Origin: Streptomyces sp. MspMP-M5
Lineage (GTDB): Bacteria > Actinomycetota > Actinomycetes > Streptomycetales > Streptomycetaceae
Direction: 5' to 3'
DNA length: 62,264 nt
Assembly (NCBI RefSeq): GCF_000373585.1
Contig: NZ_KB891906.1
Location: 5,573 to 67,836, forward strand
Made by a program: the position numbers and the translations under genes. This document shows, piece by piece, positions 25,370-35,305 of this stretch. Each line of letters opens with the position of its first letter. Within the stretch, counting starts at the first letter, position 1. The notes beneath the pieces are model-generated. The model was not told the DNA's origin. It ran no database searches and saw nothing but the letters and a program-made list of their open reading frames with translations.

Positions 25370-28300
25370 ATGATGTTGATCATGATCAGGACAGCGGCTG
25401 CCGGAGCAATACCCCGGGACACCCAGGTGCAAGAACACCCGCGGACCTCGCTGACGGCGTATCAGCGGGACGTCTGGGCAGCGGGTTCGCAGGCTCCGCA
25501 ATCGCCGCAGTTCAACTGCGTTCTCCACGAGCGTCTGCACGGTGACGTCGACCACGACCGGCTCGCCGGATGCGTCGAGAACGCGCTGCGCCGACACGAG
25601 ACCTTCCGGCTGCGGTTCGGGGATGAGGAAGGCACCCCCTTTCAGTGGGTGTCGGGCGAGAACATCCAGGTCCGTCGGGTCGATCTCGCAGGCGAGCCGG
25701 AACCGCAGGTGGCCTGTGCTGAGTGGATGCGACGCTCGATGGCGAGGGCGCTGCCGCTTGTGGAGGGCGGGGCCCTGGTCGAAGCCACGTTGCTTCGGGA
25801 GAGCGCAGAGGTCGCACATCTGCATATCAAGGCCCATCACATCGTTGCCGACGGATGGACCATCAATCGGCTGAGTCATGAGGTCCTCGAAGACTACGCA
25901 CGGGCCGTGGGTGCCTGGCCGGGCGGCGGCGTCGGTCATCGCAGTCCTTCCTCGTACCTCGCGTTCCTCGAAGAGGAGGCGGCCTACCGTGCCGGTGCCG
26001 AGGGGGACCGCGACCGTGCCTTCCACCGGGAGGCTCTCGCCGGTGTGGCGCCCGCGCTCTTCACTCGCACACCGGGCGGGGGCGGCCGCGGTCGCCACTC
26101 GTTCGTCGTCGACGGCCGCATCGTCGAACAGGTCCGGGCCGCCGGTCTCTCGCCGTTCGCCTACCTCACCGCCATGTTCGGTACCTGGCTGACGCGGCTG
26201 CACCGCAGTCAGGAGGTGGTCCTGGGTGTGCCCTTCCTCAACCGGCCGGAGGGCCACCACAAGGACATCCTGGGGCAGTTCGCCAACACGCTGCCGCTGC
26301 GACTGGCGGCGCATGGCGGACGGACGGTGCGAGAGCTGGTCGCCGACGCCCAGGCGGCGATCGTTGCACTGCGGCACCACGAACGGCTCTCGCTGGGGGA
26401 TGCCCTGCGCGAACTGCCCACGAACAGCGCGGGTCCCCGCCAGCTCTTCGACGTAACGCTCTCCTACCTGCGCTGGTCGCGGCCGGCACCCATACCGGGT
26501 ATCGCGCGACACACGGCCATCATGGCCCCCTCGCACGAACAGCACGCCCTGGGCGTCGTCGTGTCCGCCTTCGACGACACGGCCGACCTCCACATCGACC
26601 TGGACTACGCCCTCGACGTCTTCGATCAGGACCTGCCTGTCACCTCGGTCGCCGGCCACCTCGGCACGCTGCTCGCGCACGGTGCGGACATGGTGGACCA
26701 GCCCGTGACGGCCCTGTCGATGCTGACACCCGCCGAACACGAGGACCTCACGTCGGTGCGCAGTCACGGCCCGACCGTGCCCTATGCGGACCGGGCCACG
26801 CTCCATGGCCTGTTCGAGGAGCAGGCCGGGCGCCGGCCGGGGCAGCCGGCCGTCGTCGATGCCACCGGCCGGAGCCTGACCTACGCGGAACTGGACGAAC
26901 GGGCCAACCGCGTCGCCCGGGCCCTGCGCTCGGAGGGGGTCGGGCCGGGCGACCGGGTCGCGGTGATGATGGAGCGGGGGCCCCAGCTGCTGGTTGCGCT
27001 CCTCGGCACGTTGAAGTCCGGGGGTGCCTATGTGCCGGTGGACCCCGGCTACCCGGCCGACCGCGTGCGGTTCCTGCTCGACGACAGTCGCGCCAAGGTG
27101 GTGATCCTCGATGACGGACAGCCTGCCGCCGCTGCGCCTGCGGGATCGAACGTGCGGCATATCGGCGAACTGCGGCACCCGAGCGGTGCCCCGCTCCCAC
27201 CGCTGAGCACCTCCCGCGACCTGGCCTACATCATCTACACCTCCGGCTCGACCGGCCGGCCCAAAGGCGTGATGGTGGAACACCACAGCGTCGTCAACCG
27301 CCTGGCGTGGATGCAGCGACGCTATCCGCTCGACGACGGCGACGTCCTGTTACAGAAGACGCCGGTCTCGTTCGACGTCTCGGTGTGGGAACTCTTCTGG
27401 TGGGCCATCGAGGGTGCCACGGTGGCCCTGCTTCCGCCCGGTGGCCAGCAGGACCCCCGGCAGATCCTGCAGACCATCCGCCGGCAGCGCGTCAGCGTCG
27501 TGCACTTCGTGCCCTCGATGCTCGCCCCGTTCCTCGACCTGCTCCAGGCAACGCCACAGGCGCGCACAGACCTGGGCTCCTTGCGGTACGTCTTCTGCAG
27601 CGGCGAGGCCCTGCCACCCGAGCGCGTCGAGCAGTTCAACGGCCTCTTCGGGGCTGCCGGTACGGAGTGCCCGGTACGGCTGGTGAACCTGTACGGACCG
27701 ACCGAGGCCACCGTGGACGTCTCGTACTACGACTGCCCCGGCGCCCCCGCCCGCAGCATTGAGCGCATCCCGATCGGCCGGCCGATCGACAACACCCAGC
27801 TCTACGTCCTGGACCCCGACGGCCTGCCGCAGCCGGTGGGCGTCGCCGGTGAGCTGTGCATCGGCGGCGTCGGGGTCGCACGAGGCTATCTGGACCGCCC
27901 GGAACTGACCGCCGAGAAGTTCCTCCGCGACCCGTTCACTCCAGGCGGACGCCTCTACCGCACCGGTGACCTCGCACGATGGCTGGCGGACGGCACGTTG
28001 GAGTACCTCGGGCGAATCGACGGCCAGGTGAAGATCCGGGGCAATCGCGTGGAAGTGGGGGAGGTGGCCAGCGCCCTGCGCGCGGTCCCCGGCGTCCGCG
28101 ACGCCCTCGTCACCGACCACACCACACCTGCTCGCGGCATCCACCTCATCGGCTACTACGTCTCCGATGCCGTCCTCGACCCCGCACACCTGCGTGAGTT
28201 GCTCGCACGGACACTTCCGGCGTTCATGGTCCCGGCCTCCTTCGTACGTATCGACGCCGTTCCCCTGACCCCCAACGGGAAAGCCGACCGACGGGCGCTG

Positions 28301-31300
28301 CCCCTGCCGCAGGAGACGGCAACCAGCGGCCAACAGCCGCGCAACCCCACCGAGGCCCTGCTGGCCGAGATCTGGGCCGGCGTGCTGGACCGGGAGACCG
28401 TCGGCGTGCACGACGACTACTTCGCCCTCGGCGGGGACTCGATCCTGATGCTCAAGGTGCGCGCCCGCGCCGAGGCGCAGGGACTGCGGTTCTCCCTGAC
28501 CGACCTCCTGCGCAACCCCACGGTCGCGGGACTGGCCACATGCACCGAGAGCCTGGCAACGCCCGTCGAGAACGAGGCTCCCACTCCGTTCGGCCTGATA
28601 TCCGGCGTGGACCGTGCCCGCCTGGAGGGCGCCGAGGATGCCTGGCCGCTCACCCGCCTCCAGCTCGGCCTGCTCTACCACAGCCGTCAGCACGCCACCT
28701 CCGCCACCTACAAGGACGTCTTCCGCTACACCCTCGAAATCCCCTGGGACGAGGACAGCTTCCGGCGCTCCTTCGACGGACTGGTGGCACGCCATCCGGT
28801 CCTGCGTTCCGCCTTCGACCTGGCCGGCTGCTCCGAGCCGTTGCAGATCGTCCATCCCCAGGCACCCGGCGGCCTGGACATCGTCGACTTACGCCCGTTG
28901 GACAGCGCCACCGCCGACGCCGAGATCCGCGCGCACATCGACGAACGCCGCCGCCACGCCTACGCCTTCGACCAGACGCCGCTGTATCTCTTCCGGGTAC
29001 ACCTCCGGCCCGACACCGTCGACCTGGTCCTCAGCTTCCATCACGCGCTCCTCGACGGCGGAAGCGTGGCCAACCTCTTACAGGAACTCCTCCAGGACTA
29101 CGCCCACGGCCTGGGACTGCCCATCGGCCCCGTCGAGGCCCCGCAACCACCCTCCGCCGCCTCCTTCGTCCAACGCGAGCGCGACGCCCTGGACTCCCCG
29201 CGCGCACAGCGGTACTGGAAGGAGAAGCTGGCCGGCTGTGAACCACCGCAGATCGAAGCGTTCACCGCGCACCTGCCCGCCACCGGCCACGCACCGGACA
29301 CGCACCACGCCGACCTGCCCGACGAACTCATCGCCCAGGTAAGGAAGTTCGCCTCCGACCGCAAGCTGCCGGTGAAGTCCGTGCTCTTCGCGGCGCACTG
29401 CCTGACGTTGGCCGTCTTCGCCGGCACCCACGACGTGACCACCGGACTGGTCACCCACGGACGGCCCGAACTCGCCCACGCCGAACGCACCGCCGGACTC
29501 TTCCTGAACACCCTTCCCCTGCGGCTCGACGTCGCACAGGCCACCTGGCTGGACGTGGCGCGGGAAGCCTTCCAGCAGGAACTGGACAGCCACCCCCATC
29601 GCCGCTACCCGCTCAGCGCCGTCCAAGAGGATCACGGCGGCCCCGTCCTGGACACCGCCTTCAACTACGTGCACTTCCACCAACTGGCCGAGGTCCTCGG
29701 CCTGCCCGAGGTGCGCCTGCGGTCCTTCCGCACCTGGGAGGAGACCAACTTCCGGCTCCTGGTCAACGCGATCACCGACCCCGACGGCGGGCGCGTGTGG
29801 CTGCGCATCGACGGTGCCGGCGGCGCCCTTTCCATCGAGCAGCTGCGCCTCTATGCCCGCACCTACCCGCAGATCCTGCGCACGATGGTGCAGGAGCCGC
29901 ATGCCCAGCCCGACTTGGCCTTCCTCGCAGCCGAGCCGGTCCTCGCCGCGTCCGCACCCCGTCCCACTGTCGTCGCGCGCTTCGCCCGGCAAGTCACCCG
30001 CACCCCGCAGACAACAGCGCTGGTGATGGGGGAGGAGCGGTGGAGCTACGGGCAACTGGGCCAGGCAGCCGACACCGTGGCTCGGAACCTGCGCGCGCTG
30101 GGTGCCCCGCCCCAGGCCCGTATCGGCATCGCCATGGACCGCTCGCCCTGGACGATCGCGGTGATCCTGGGCGTGCTGCGAGCCGGTGGGGCGGTGGTGC
30201 CGCTGGACGTCGGCTACCCCGCCCAGCGCCTGGCCCAGTTGCTCGAACAGGCACAGCCCTTCCGCGTCATCACCCACGCCGCCCATGCCCACCTCGTCCC
30301 CGACCCCGCCCTGCGGTTGCCTGCCGAGTCCGTCACCGAGGCGGTCCCAGGCTCGGCTGTGGAGCTTCCGGCCCACCCTTCCGCCGACGGCACCGCGTAC
30401 GTGCTGTTCACCTCCGGCTCCACCGGCCGGCCCAAAGGCGTGACTATGCCGCACCGCTCCCTGGCCAACCTGGTTGCCTGGCAGACCGGCGCCGCCAGTG
30501 GTGCCCCGGGCGGCGCCACCTTGCAGTACGCATCCCTGAGCTTCGACGTCTCCTTCCAGGAGATCTTCTCGACTCTGTGCTCCGGCGGCACGCTGCACCT
30601 GGTGGCCGATGCCGAGCGATGCGACATGCCCCAACTGCTGCGACGCATCGACCGCGAGGGGATCGAGCGGGTCTTCCTGCCCTACGTGGCCCTCCAACAA
30701 CTGGCCGAGGCCGCACAGGCACTGGACATCACCCCGCGGGCGCTGAAGGTGCTGATCTCCTCCGGCGAACAACTCCGCATCACCCGGGAGATCCGCAGGC
30801 TGTGCGCCGCGCTCCCCGGCGTCGTCCTGGAAAACCAGTACGGCCCCACCGAAACCCACGTCGCCACCGCCTTCACCCTCACCGGCGACCCAGCCACGTT
30901 CGCGACGTTGCCCCCGATCGGAGGTCCCATCGACGGCGCCGAGGCCCATGTGCTGGACGACCGGCTGCGCCCGGTGCCCGCCGGAGCACGCGGCACGATC
31001 CACCTCGGCGGCACCTGCCTGTCCGACGGCTACGAAGGCCGCCCCGACCTCACCAAAGAACGCTTCGTTCCCCATCCCTTCGCCGGCGGCGACCAGATGC
31101 TCTACGACACCGGTGACCTCGGCCTGGTCCTGCCGGACGGGACCATCGCCTACGCCGGCCGGGCCGACACCCAGGTCAAGGTGCGCGGCCACCGCGTCGA
31201 ACTCGCCGAAGTCGAACTGGCCCTCAACGGCCTGGCCGCACAGTACCCGGGCCTGCGGGACGCCGCGGTGGTGGCCCGGCAGCACGACAACGGCGACTGC

Positions 31301-32620
31301 CTCCTCGCGGCCTTCCTCGTCGGCGACGACACCGGCGCGGACCTCACCGCCCTCCGTCGCCACCTGCGCACAGTCCTGCCCGACCACATGATGCCCTCCC
31401 ACCTGCAGTGGATACCCGACCTCCCGCTGACCCCCAGCCGGAAACGGGACGACGCCGCCCTGCGCCACCTCCCCCTGTCCGCCACCACCACCGAGGCCAC
31501 CACGGCCGAGCCGCGCGACGTCTACGAACACACCCTGACGCAGATGCTGGCGGACCTGCTGCACCAGCCCACCCTCGGCGTACACGACAGCCTCTTCGAC
31601 CTCGGTGGCACCTCGCTCACCGCGATGCGACTGGTGGTCCAGATCGAGCAGCGCTACGGGGTGAACATCCCCCTGTCCGAATTCATCGCCACCCCCACCG
31701 TCGCCGGGCTCGCAGCACGCCTGCGCGCAGGCAACGCGATCGCCACCTACGACCCCCTGGTGCCCATCCGCCCGCACGGCACCCGCCCGCCGCTGTTCAT
31801 GGTCCACCCCATGGGCGGCAACGTGCTGTGCTACCTGCGCTTCGCCCAGCACCTCCCCGGCGATCAGCCGCTCCACGCTCTCCAGGCGGCCGGCGCGGAT
31901 CCAGGCACCACACCACTGCGCACCGTCGAAGAGATCGCCGGCAGCTATCTCGCCGCCCTGCGGAAGGCACAACCGCACGGCCCCTACACCATCGGCGGAT
32001 GGTCCTTCGGCGGCTTCGTCGCCTTCGAGATGGCCCGCCAACTGCGGTCAGCGGGCCAGACAGTGGACCACCTGGTACTCCTGGACACCACGGCACTCAG
32101 CCGGGGACAACGCCAGCACCACGACGACGACGCGCTGCTGGGCTGGTTCTTCTGGGAACTGCTCTGGCTGGAACGCGGCGGAGACTCGCCCCTGGAGGCC
32201 ATACCGGAAGAACTGACCTCGCTGACGGAGAAGTTCGACTTCATCGCCCGCCTCGCGACCGAGGCCGGTGTGCTTCCGGCCGGCAGTTCCGGGGCCGTCA
32301 TCCGCCGACTCTTCCGCGTCTACCAGGCGAACTGGCAGGCCGCACTCGACTACCGCCCCCAGGCAACGGACCAGGAACTCACCCTGATCCGCGCCAGGGA
32401 GCCCCTGCCCGACGTCCTCGCCACGATGCACGGCGCGGCCGGCAGCCGCCACGCCGACGCGACCAACGGCTGGCGCGACATGACCGACGGCCCGCTCCAC
32501 GTCATCGACGTACCAGGCGACCACCTCACGATCATGGAAGAACCGCACGTCCACCACGTGGCGAAAACGGTTGCCGACCTGATCCGCACCGACCCCGTCC
32601 GACCCCACCAGGAGAACTGA
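25370..32620 (+). CDS. Dimodular NRPS, C-A(Ser)-T-C-A-T-TE
   Basis: 2416 residues; start among ATGs 25370/25373/25382. Domains: C1 (25-450, HHIVADGW), A1 (475-970; SFDVSVWE, YTSGSTGRPKG), T1 (995-1060, LGGDSI), C2 (1085-1510, HHALLDGG), A2 (1530-2020; SFDVSFQE, FTSGSTGRPKG), T2 (2050-2110, LGGTSL), TE (2140-2416, GWSFGG; late His in GDHLTIM). Aligned to GrsA, the A1 code is DVWHFSLVDK, the known serine code of EntF. A2 reads DVQFISQVA(K), which I cannot match; its A10 motif LTPSRKRDD lacks the usual glycine. The intact C1 needs an upstream acyl donor not found here. No MbtH or PPTase gene is in the window. Three TTA codons (27350, 28889, 29078) imply bldA dependence. It is followed 2 bp later by the monooxygenase fusion. 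Confidence 0.95.
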   Translation: MMLIMIRTAAAGAIPRDTQVQEHPRTSLTAYQRDVWAAGSQAPQSPQFNCVLHERLHGDVDHDRLAGCVENALRRHETFRLRFGDEEGTPFQWVSGENIQVRRVDLAGEPEPQVACAEWMRRSMARALPLVEGGALVEATLLRESAEVAHLHIKAHHIVADGWTINRLSHEVLEDYARAVGAWPGGGVGHRSPSSYLAFLEEEAAYRAGAEGDRDRAFHREALAGVAPALFTRTPGGGGRGRHSFVVDGRIVEQVRAAGLSPFAYLTAMFGTWLTRLHRSQEVVLGVPFLNRPEGHHKDILGQFANTLPLRLAAHGGRTVRELVADAQAAIVALRHHERLSLGDALRELPTNSAGPRQLFDVTLSYLRWSRPAPIPGIARHTAIMAPSHEQHALGVVVSAFDDTADLHIDLDYALDVFDQDLPVTSVAGHLGTLLAHGADMVDQPVTALSMLTPAEHEDLTSVRSHGPTVPYADRATLHGLFEEQAGRRPGQPAVVDATGRSLTYAELDERANRVARALRSEGVGPGDRVAVMMERGPQLLVALLGTLKSGGAYVPVDPGYPADRVRFLLDDSRAKVVILDDGQPAAAAPAGSNVRHIGELRHPSGAPLPPLSTSRDLAYIIYTSGSTGRPKGVMVEHHSVVNRLAWMQRRYPLDDGDVLLQKTPVSFDVSVWELFWWAIEGATVALLPPGGQQDPRQILQTIRRQRVSVVHFVPSMLAPFLDLLQATPQARTDLGSLRYVFCSGEALPPERVEQFNGLFGAAGTECPVRLVNLYGPTEATVDVSYYDCPGAPARSIERIPIGRPIDNTQLYVLDPDGLPQPVGVAGELCIGGVGVARGYLDRPELTAEKFLRDPFTPGGRLYRTGDLARWLADGTLEYLGRIDGQVKIRGNRVEVGEVASALRAVPGVRDALVTDHTTPARGIHLIGYYVSDAVLDPAHLRELLARTLPAFMVPASFVRIDAVPLTPNGKADRRALPLPQETATSGQQPRNPTEALLAEIWAGVLDRETVGVHDDYFALGGDSILMLKVRARAEAQGLRFSLTDLLRNPTVAGLATCTESLATPVENEAPTPFGLISGVDRARLEGAEDAWPLTRLQLGLLYHSRQHATSATYKDVFRYTLEIPWDEDSFRRSFDGLVARHPVLRSAFDLAGCSEPLQIVHPQAPGGLDIVDLRPLDSATADAEIRAHIDERRRHAYAFDQTPLYLFRVHLRPDTVDLVLSFHHALLDGGSVANLLQELLQDYAHGLGLPIGPVEAPQPPSAASFVQRERDALDSPRAQRYWKEKLAGCEPPQIEAFTAHLPATGHAPDTHHADLPDELIAQVRKFASDRKLPVKSVLFAAHCLTLAVFAGTHDVTTGLVTHGRPELAHAERTAGLFLNTLPLRLDVAQATWLDVAREAFQQELDSHPHRRYPLSAVQEDHGGPVLDTAFNYVHFHQLAEVLGLPEVRLRSFRTWEETNFRLLVNAITDPDGGRVWLRIDGAGGALSIEQLRLYARTYPQILRTMVQEPHAQPDLAFLAAEPVLAASAPRPTVVARFARQVTRTPQTTALVMGEERWSYGQLGQAADTVARNLRALGAPPQARIGIAMDRSPWTIAVILGVLRAGGAVVPLDVGYPAQRLAQLLEQAQPFRVITHAAHAHLVPDPALRLPAESVTEAVPGSAVELPAHPSADGTAYVLFTSGSTGRPKGVTMPHRSLANLVAWQTGAASGAPGGATLQYASLSFDVSFQEIFSTLCSGGTLHLVADAERCDMPQLLRRIDREGIERVFLPYVALQQLAEAAQALDITPRALKVLISSGEQLRITREIRRLCAALPGVVLENQYGPTETHVATAFTLTGDPATFATLPPIGGPIDGAEAHVLDDRLRPVPAGARGTIHLGGTCLSDGYEGRPDLTKERFVPHPFAGGDQMLYDTGDLGLVLPDGTIAYAGRADTQVKVRGHRVELAEVELALNGLAAQYPGLRDAAVVARQHDNGDCLLAAFLVGDDTGADLTALRRHLRTVLPDHMMPSHLQWIPDLPLTPSRKRDDAALRHLPLSATTTEATTAEPRDVYEHTLTQMLADLLHQPTLGVHDSLFDLGGTSLTAMRLVVQIEQRYGVNIPLSEFIATPTVAGLAARLRAGNAIATYDPLVPIRPHGTRPPLFMVHPMGGNVLCYLRFAQHLPGDQPLHALQAAGADPGTTPLRTVEEIAGSYLAALRKAQPHGPYTIGGWSFGGFVAFEMARQLRSAGQTVDHLVLLDTTALSRGQRQHHDDDALLGWFFWELLWLERGGDSPLEAIPEELTSLTEKFDFIARLATEAGVLPAGSSGAVIRRLFRVYQANWQAALDYRPQATDQELTLIRAREPLPDVLATMHGAAGSRHADATNGWRDMTDGPLHVIDVPGDHLTIMEEPHVHHVAKTVADLIRTDPVRPHQEN

Positions 32621-32622
32621 CC

Positions 32623-35214
32623 ATGCCCAGGCAACAGCCCCTCAAGGCCATCATCACCGGCGCCGGAATCGGCGGACTGACCTGCGCCGCCGCACTCCGG
32701 AAAGTCGGCATCGACGTGGCGGTGTACGAACGCGCCACCGAACTGCGCGCCGCCGGCTCCGGCCTCTCGGTCACCAGCAACGCCCTCACCGCACTCGCCA
32801 CACTGGGCATCGACCTCGGACTGGACAAGCGCGGCCAGGCCGTCGAGTCCTTCACAGTCATGGACCACCGCGGTCGAATGATCCGGGACCTGCCCTTCAA
32901 GGAGGTCTGCGACCAGGCCGGCGCACCCACCGTCTGCCTGAGCCGCTCCGACCTCCAGGACGCCCTGCTCGACGCGGCCGCGGACAGCCCCCTCCACCTC
33001 GGTGCCACCGCAACCGGCTTCCACACCGACGACACCGGCGTCACCGTCCGCTTCGCCGACGGGCGCTCGGCACACGGCGACCTCCTCATCGGCGCCGACG
33101 GATTCCACTCGGCCATCCGCGCCCAACTCGTCGGCCCCGAAACCTCCCAGGACAGCGGCTACATCTGCTGGCTCGGCATCATCCCCTTCCAGCACCCCCA
33201 CCTCACCCCCGGCTGCGTACGCCACTACTGGGGCAGTGGACAGCGCTTTGGACTCATCGACATCGGCCACGGCCGCGTCTACTGGTGGGGCACCAAGAAC
33301 ATGCCCACCGCCCGCTCCCATGTCTGGGACGGCACCAAGGACGAGATCACCCAGGCATACGCCGGCTGGGCCGACGAAGTGCAAGCGGTCATCGAAGCCA
33401 CCCCGCCCACCGCCATCCTCGCCGTGCCCTCCCGGGACCGCACCTTCCGCGAACGCTGGGGAGAGGGCCCCGTCACCCTGCTCGGCGACGCGGCCCACCC
33501 CATGCTGACCACCCTCGGCCAGGGCTCCGCCATGGCCATCGAAGACGCCGTGGTCCTGGCACACACCCTCACCGAGCCAGGTGCCCGCGATGACCTGCCG
33601 CTCGCCCTGCGCACCTACGAAGAACGCCGCCGCGACCGCACCCGCGCCATGGTCGCCACCTCCCGGGCGATGAGCGACCTGGAACAGGCCGACACCCCCG
33701 AAACTCGCCAAGCGCGGGACGATTACTTTCGCCTGACGCCCCGTCAAGAACTCGCCCGCCAAAACGCCCAAGCACTCACCTTCCCCGGCATCCCCTCTCC
33801 CCAACCCCGCATCCGACGCAACCTCAGCCCCCTGGAACGCTGGTACTGGATCGCCGACCGCACCTCACCACTCAACGGCATCATCCGGACCCGGCTCCAC
33901 GGGCACCTGGAACTCCCACTCCTGCGCCGCGCCCTGGACGTCCTGCAGGCCCGACACCCCTTGCTGCGCGCCGCGATCAGCGGCGACGACGAGGGAGCGC
34001 CCGCCGCGTTCCGACCGCTGGCCGGGCAGCCGATACCCCTGCGGCACGTCCAGGTGCCGGCCGACGACCCCGACGCCGACACACGTTGGGAACGGGAGGT
34101 CAACGCGCACGAACTCACCGAAGGCATCGACTGGCACACCGGCCCGCTGCTGCGCGCCGTAGTGATCACACGAACGGGCACCGAGCGCGACCAGGACATC
34201 CACGACCTGCTCGTGACCTCATCGCACTGCATCGCCGACGGCATGACGGGACTGTCCCTGCTCGGGGAATGGCTCGACATCGCCGCCGGGCTCACCACCG
34301 GAGCGGAACCGGCGGCCACGTCACGCCGGGCGTTGCCCGCCGCCGAAGACCTGCTCCCGCGCCACCTCCGCGGCCAGGCGGGGAACACCCAGCTCACTGC
34401 CCTCCTACAACGAGACGAAGAGCAACGCCGCCGCCTGCGCCCACGGCGCCTCACCCCCGGCCAACCCGTCCCCTTCCACCTGCGGCGCACCCGCATGGTG
34501 CACAGGTCCCTCAGCACCGACGAACTGCACCTCCTGCTGAGCGCCTGCAAACGGCACGAGTCCACCGTCCACGGAGCCCTCGCCGCCGCCATGGTCACTG
34601 CCGTCGCCCAGGAGACGGACACCCACGAACCGGCCCACTTCTCCATCGGCTCACCGCTCGACTTCCGCTCCGACCTGGACCCGGCCGTCTCTCACGACGA
34701 GGCCGGCACCTACGCGGCCACGCTGCCCACCCACGTCCTGTACCGGCCCGGGGCGCCCCTGTGGCCCATGGCCCGCGCCATCAACCAGGACCTCGTGGAC
34801 CGCCGTAAGCGTGAGGAACACCTGACCCTGGTCAACCTCCTGGAGCAGGCAGGACCCAGGACCTCAGCCGACGGCGAGGCGTTCATGCGCTACATGGACG
34901 AACACGGCCCACTCAACCTGACCCTCTCCAACCTGGGCCGATATGACTTCCCCGACCACATAGGGCCCTGGCGCGTCTCCCACACCCAGCTCGTCGCAGG
35001 CATCTCCGTCACCGGCGCCATGGTGGCCACCACCCTCACCGCCCACGGTCAACTCGCCTGGAACTTCAGCTACATCGACGACATCGTCCCCACCCCCCGA
35101 GCCCACCGGATCGCCGACGCATCCCTGCACATCCTGCGCGCCGCGATCTCGGCCGAGGCCCCCGACAACCCCGAGACCCCCGACAACCCCGACGCCTCCG
35201 ACGCCGGTCACTAG
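32623..35214 (+). CDS. FAD monooxygenase fused to condensation/PapA5-like acyltransferase
   Basis: 863 residues. ATG 32623 follows AGGAGAACTGACC, translationally coupled to the NRPS. Residues 1-385 are a group A flavin monooxygenase: GxGxxG in ITGAGIGGLTCAAALRKVGI, acidic strand YERA, GADGFHSAIR, and the FAD-contact GDAAHPMLTTLGQGSAMAIE (about 287-306). Residues about 390-840 are a condensation/PapA5-type transferase: an acceptor-side start (LSPLERWYWIADRT), active-site SHCIADGMTG (second His of HHxxxDG kept, first replaced by Ser), and NLTLSNLGRYDF near the end. A Pro/Asp repeat (DNPETPDNPD) closes it. Inferred role: hydroxylation and ester/amide transfer on the NRPS product or carrier-bound substrate. 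The fusion appears genuine because both halves are intact and in one frame. Confidence 0.9.
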   Translation: MPRQQPLKAIITGAGIGGLTCAAALRKVGIDVAVYERATELRAAGSGLSVTSNALTALATLGIDLGLDKRGQAVESFTVMDHRGRMIRDLPFKEVCDQAGAPTVCLSRSDLQDALLDAAADSPLHLGATATGFHTDDTGVTVRFADGRSAHGDLLIGADGFHSAIRAQLVGPETSQDSGYICWLGIIPFQHPHLTPGCVRHYWGSGQRFGLIDIGHGRVYWWGTKNMPTARSHVWDGTKDEITQAYAGWADEVQAVIEATPPTAILAVPSRDRTFRERWGEGPVTLLGDAAHPMLTTLGQGSAMAIEDAVVLAHTLTEPGARDDLPLALRTYEERRRDRTRAMVATSRAMSDLEQADTPETRQARDDYFRLTPRQELARQNAQALTFPGIPSPQPRIRRNLSPLERWYWIADRTSPLNGIIRTRLHGHLELPLLRRALDVLQARHPLLRAAISGDDEGAPAAFRPLAGQPIPLRHVQVPADDPDADTRWEREVNAHELTEGIDWHTGPLLRAVVITRTGTERDQDIHDLLVTSSHCIADGMTGLSLLGEWLDIAAGLTTGAEPAATSRRALPAAEDLLPRHLRGQAGNTQLTALLQRDEEQRRRLRPRRLTPGQPVPFHLRRTRMVHRSLSTDELHLLLSACKRHESTVHGALAAAMVTAVAQETDTHEPAHFSIGSPLDFRSDLDPAVSHDEAGTYAATLPTHVLYRPGAPLWPMARAINQDLVDRRKREEHLTLVNLLEQAGPRTSADGEAFMRYMDEHGPLNLTLSNLGRYDFPDHIGPWRVSHTQLVAGISVTGAMVATTLTAHGQLAWNFSYIDDIVPTPRAHRIADASLHILRAAISAEAPDNPETPDNPDASDAGH

Positions 35215-35305
35215 GACTGCCGGCACATCGGGGCCGGACAGGCCCCGACAAGGAGACGCGCCAGCAGACCGGCGAGCACACACCCCACCACGGAAGAAGG
35301 CCCAC

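Noticed and set aside
29078..32041. A 987-residue open frame antisense to the NRPS
   Set aside because: Its composition (Gly/Val/Gln-rich, no domain) is the expected shadow of a GC-rich gene on the other strand.
31408..32622. N-terminal extension of the monooxygenase fusion overlapping the NRPS TE
   Set aside because: The extension is Arg/Pro-rich; the flavin-binding motif begins right after the ATG at 32623, which has a good RBS.
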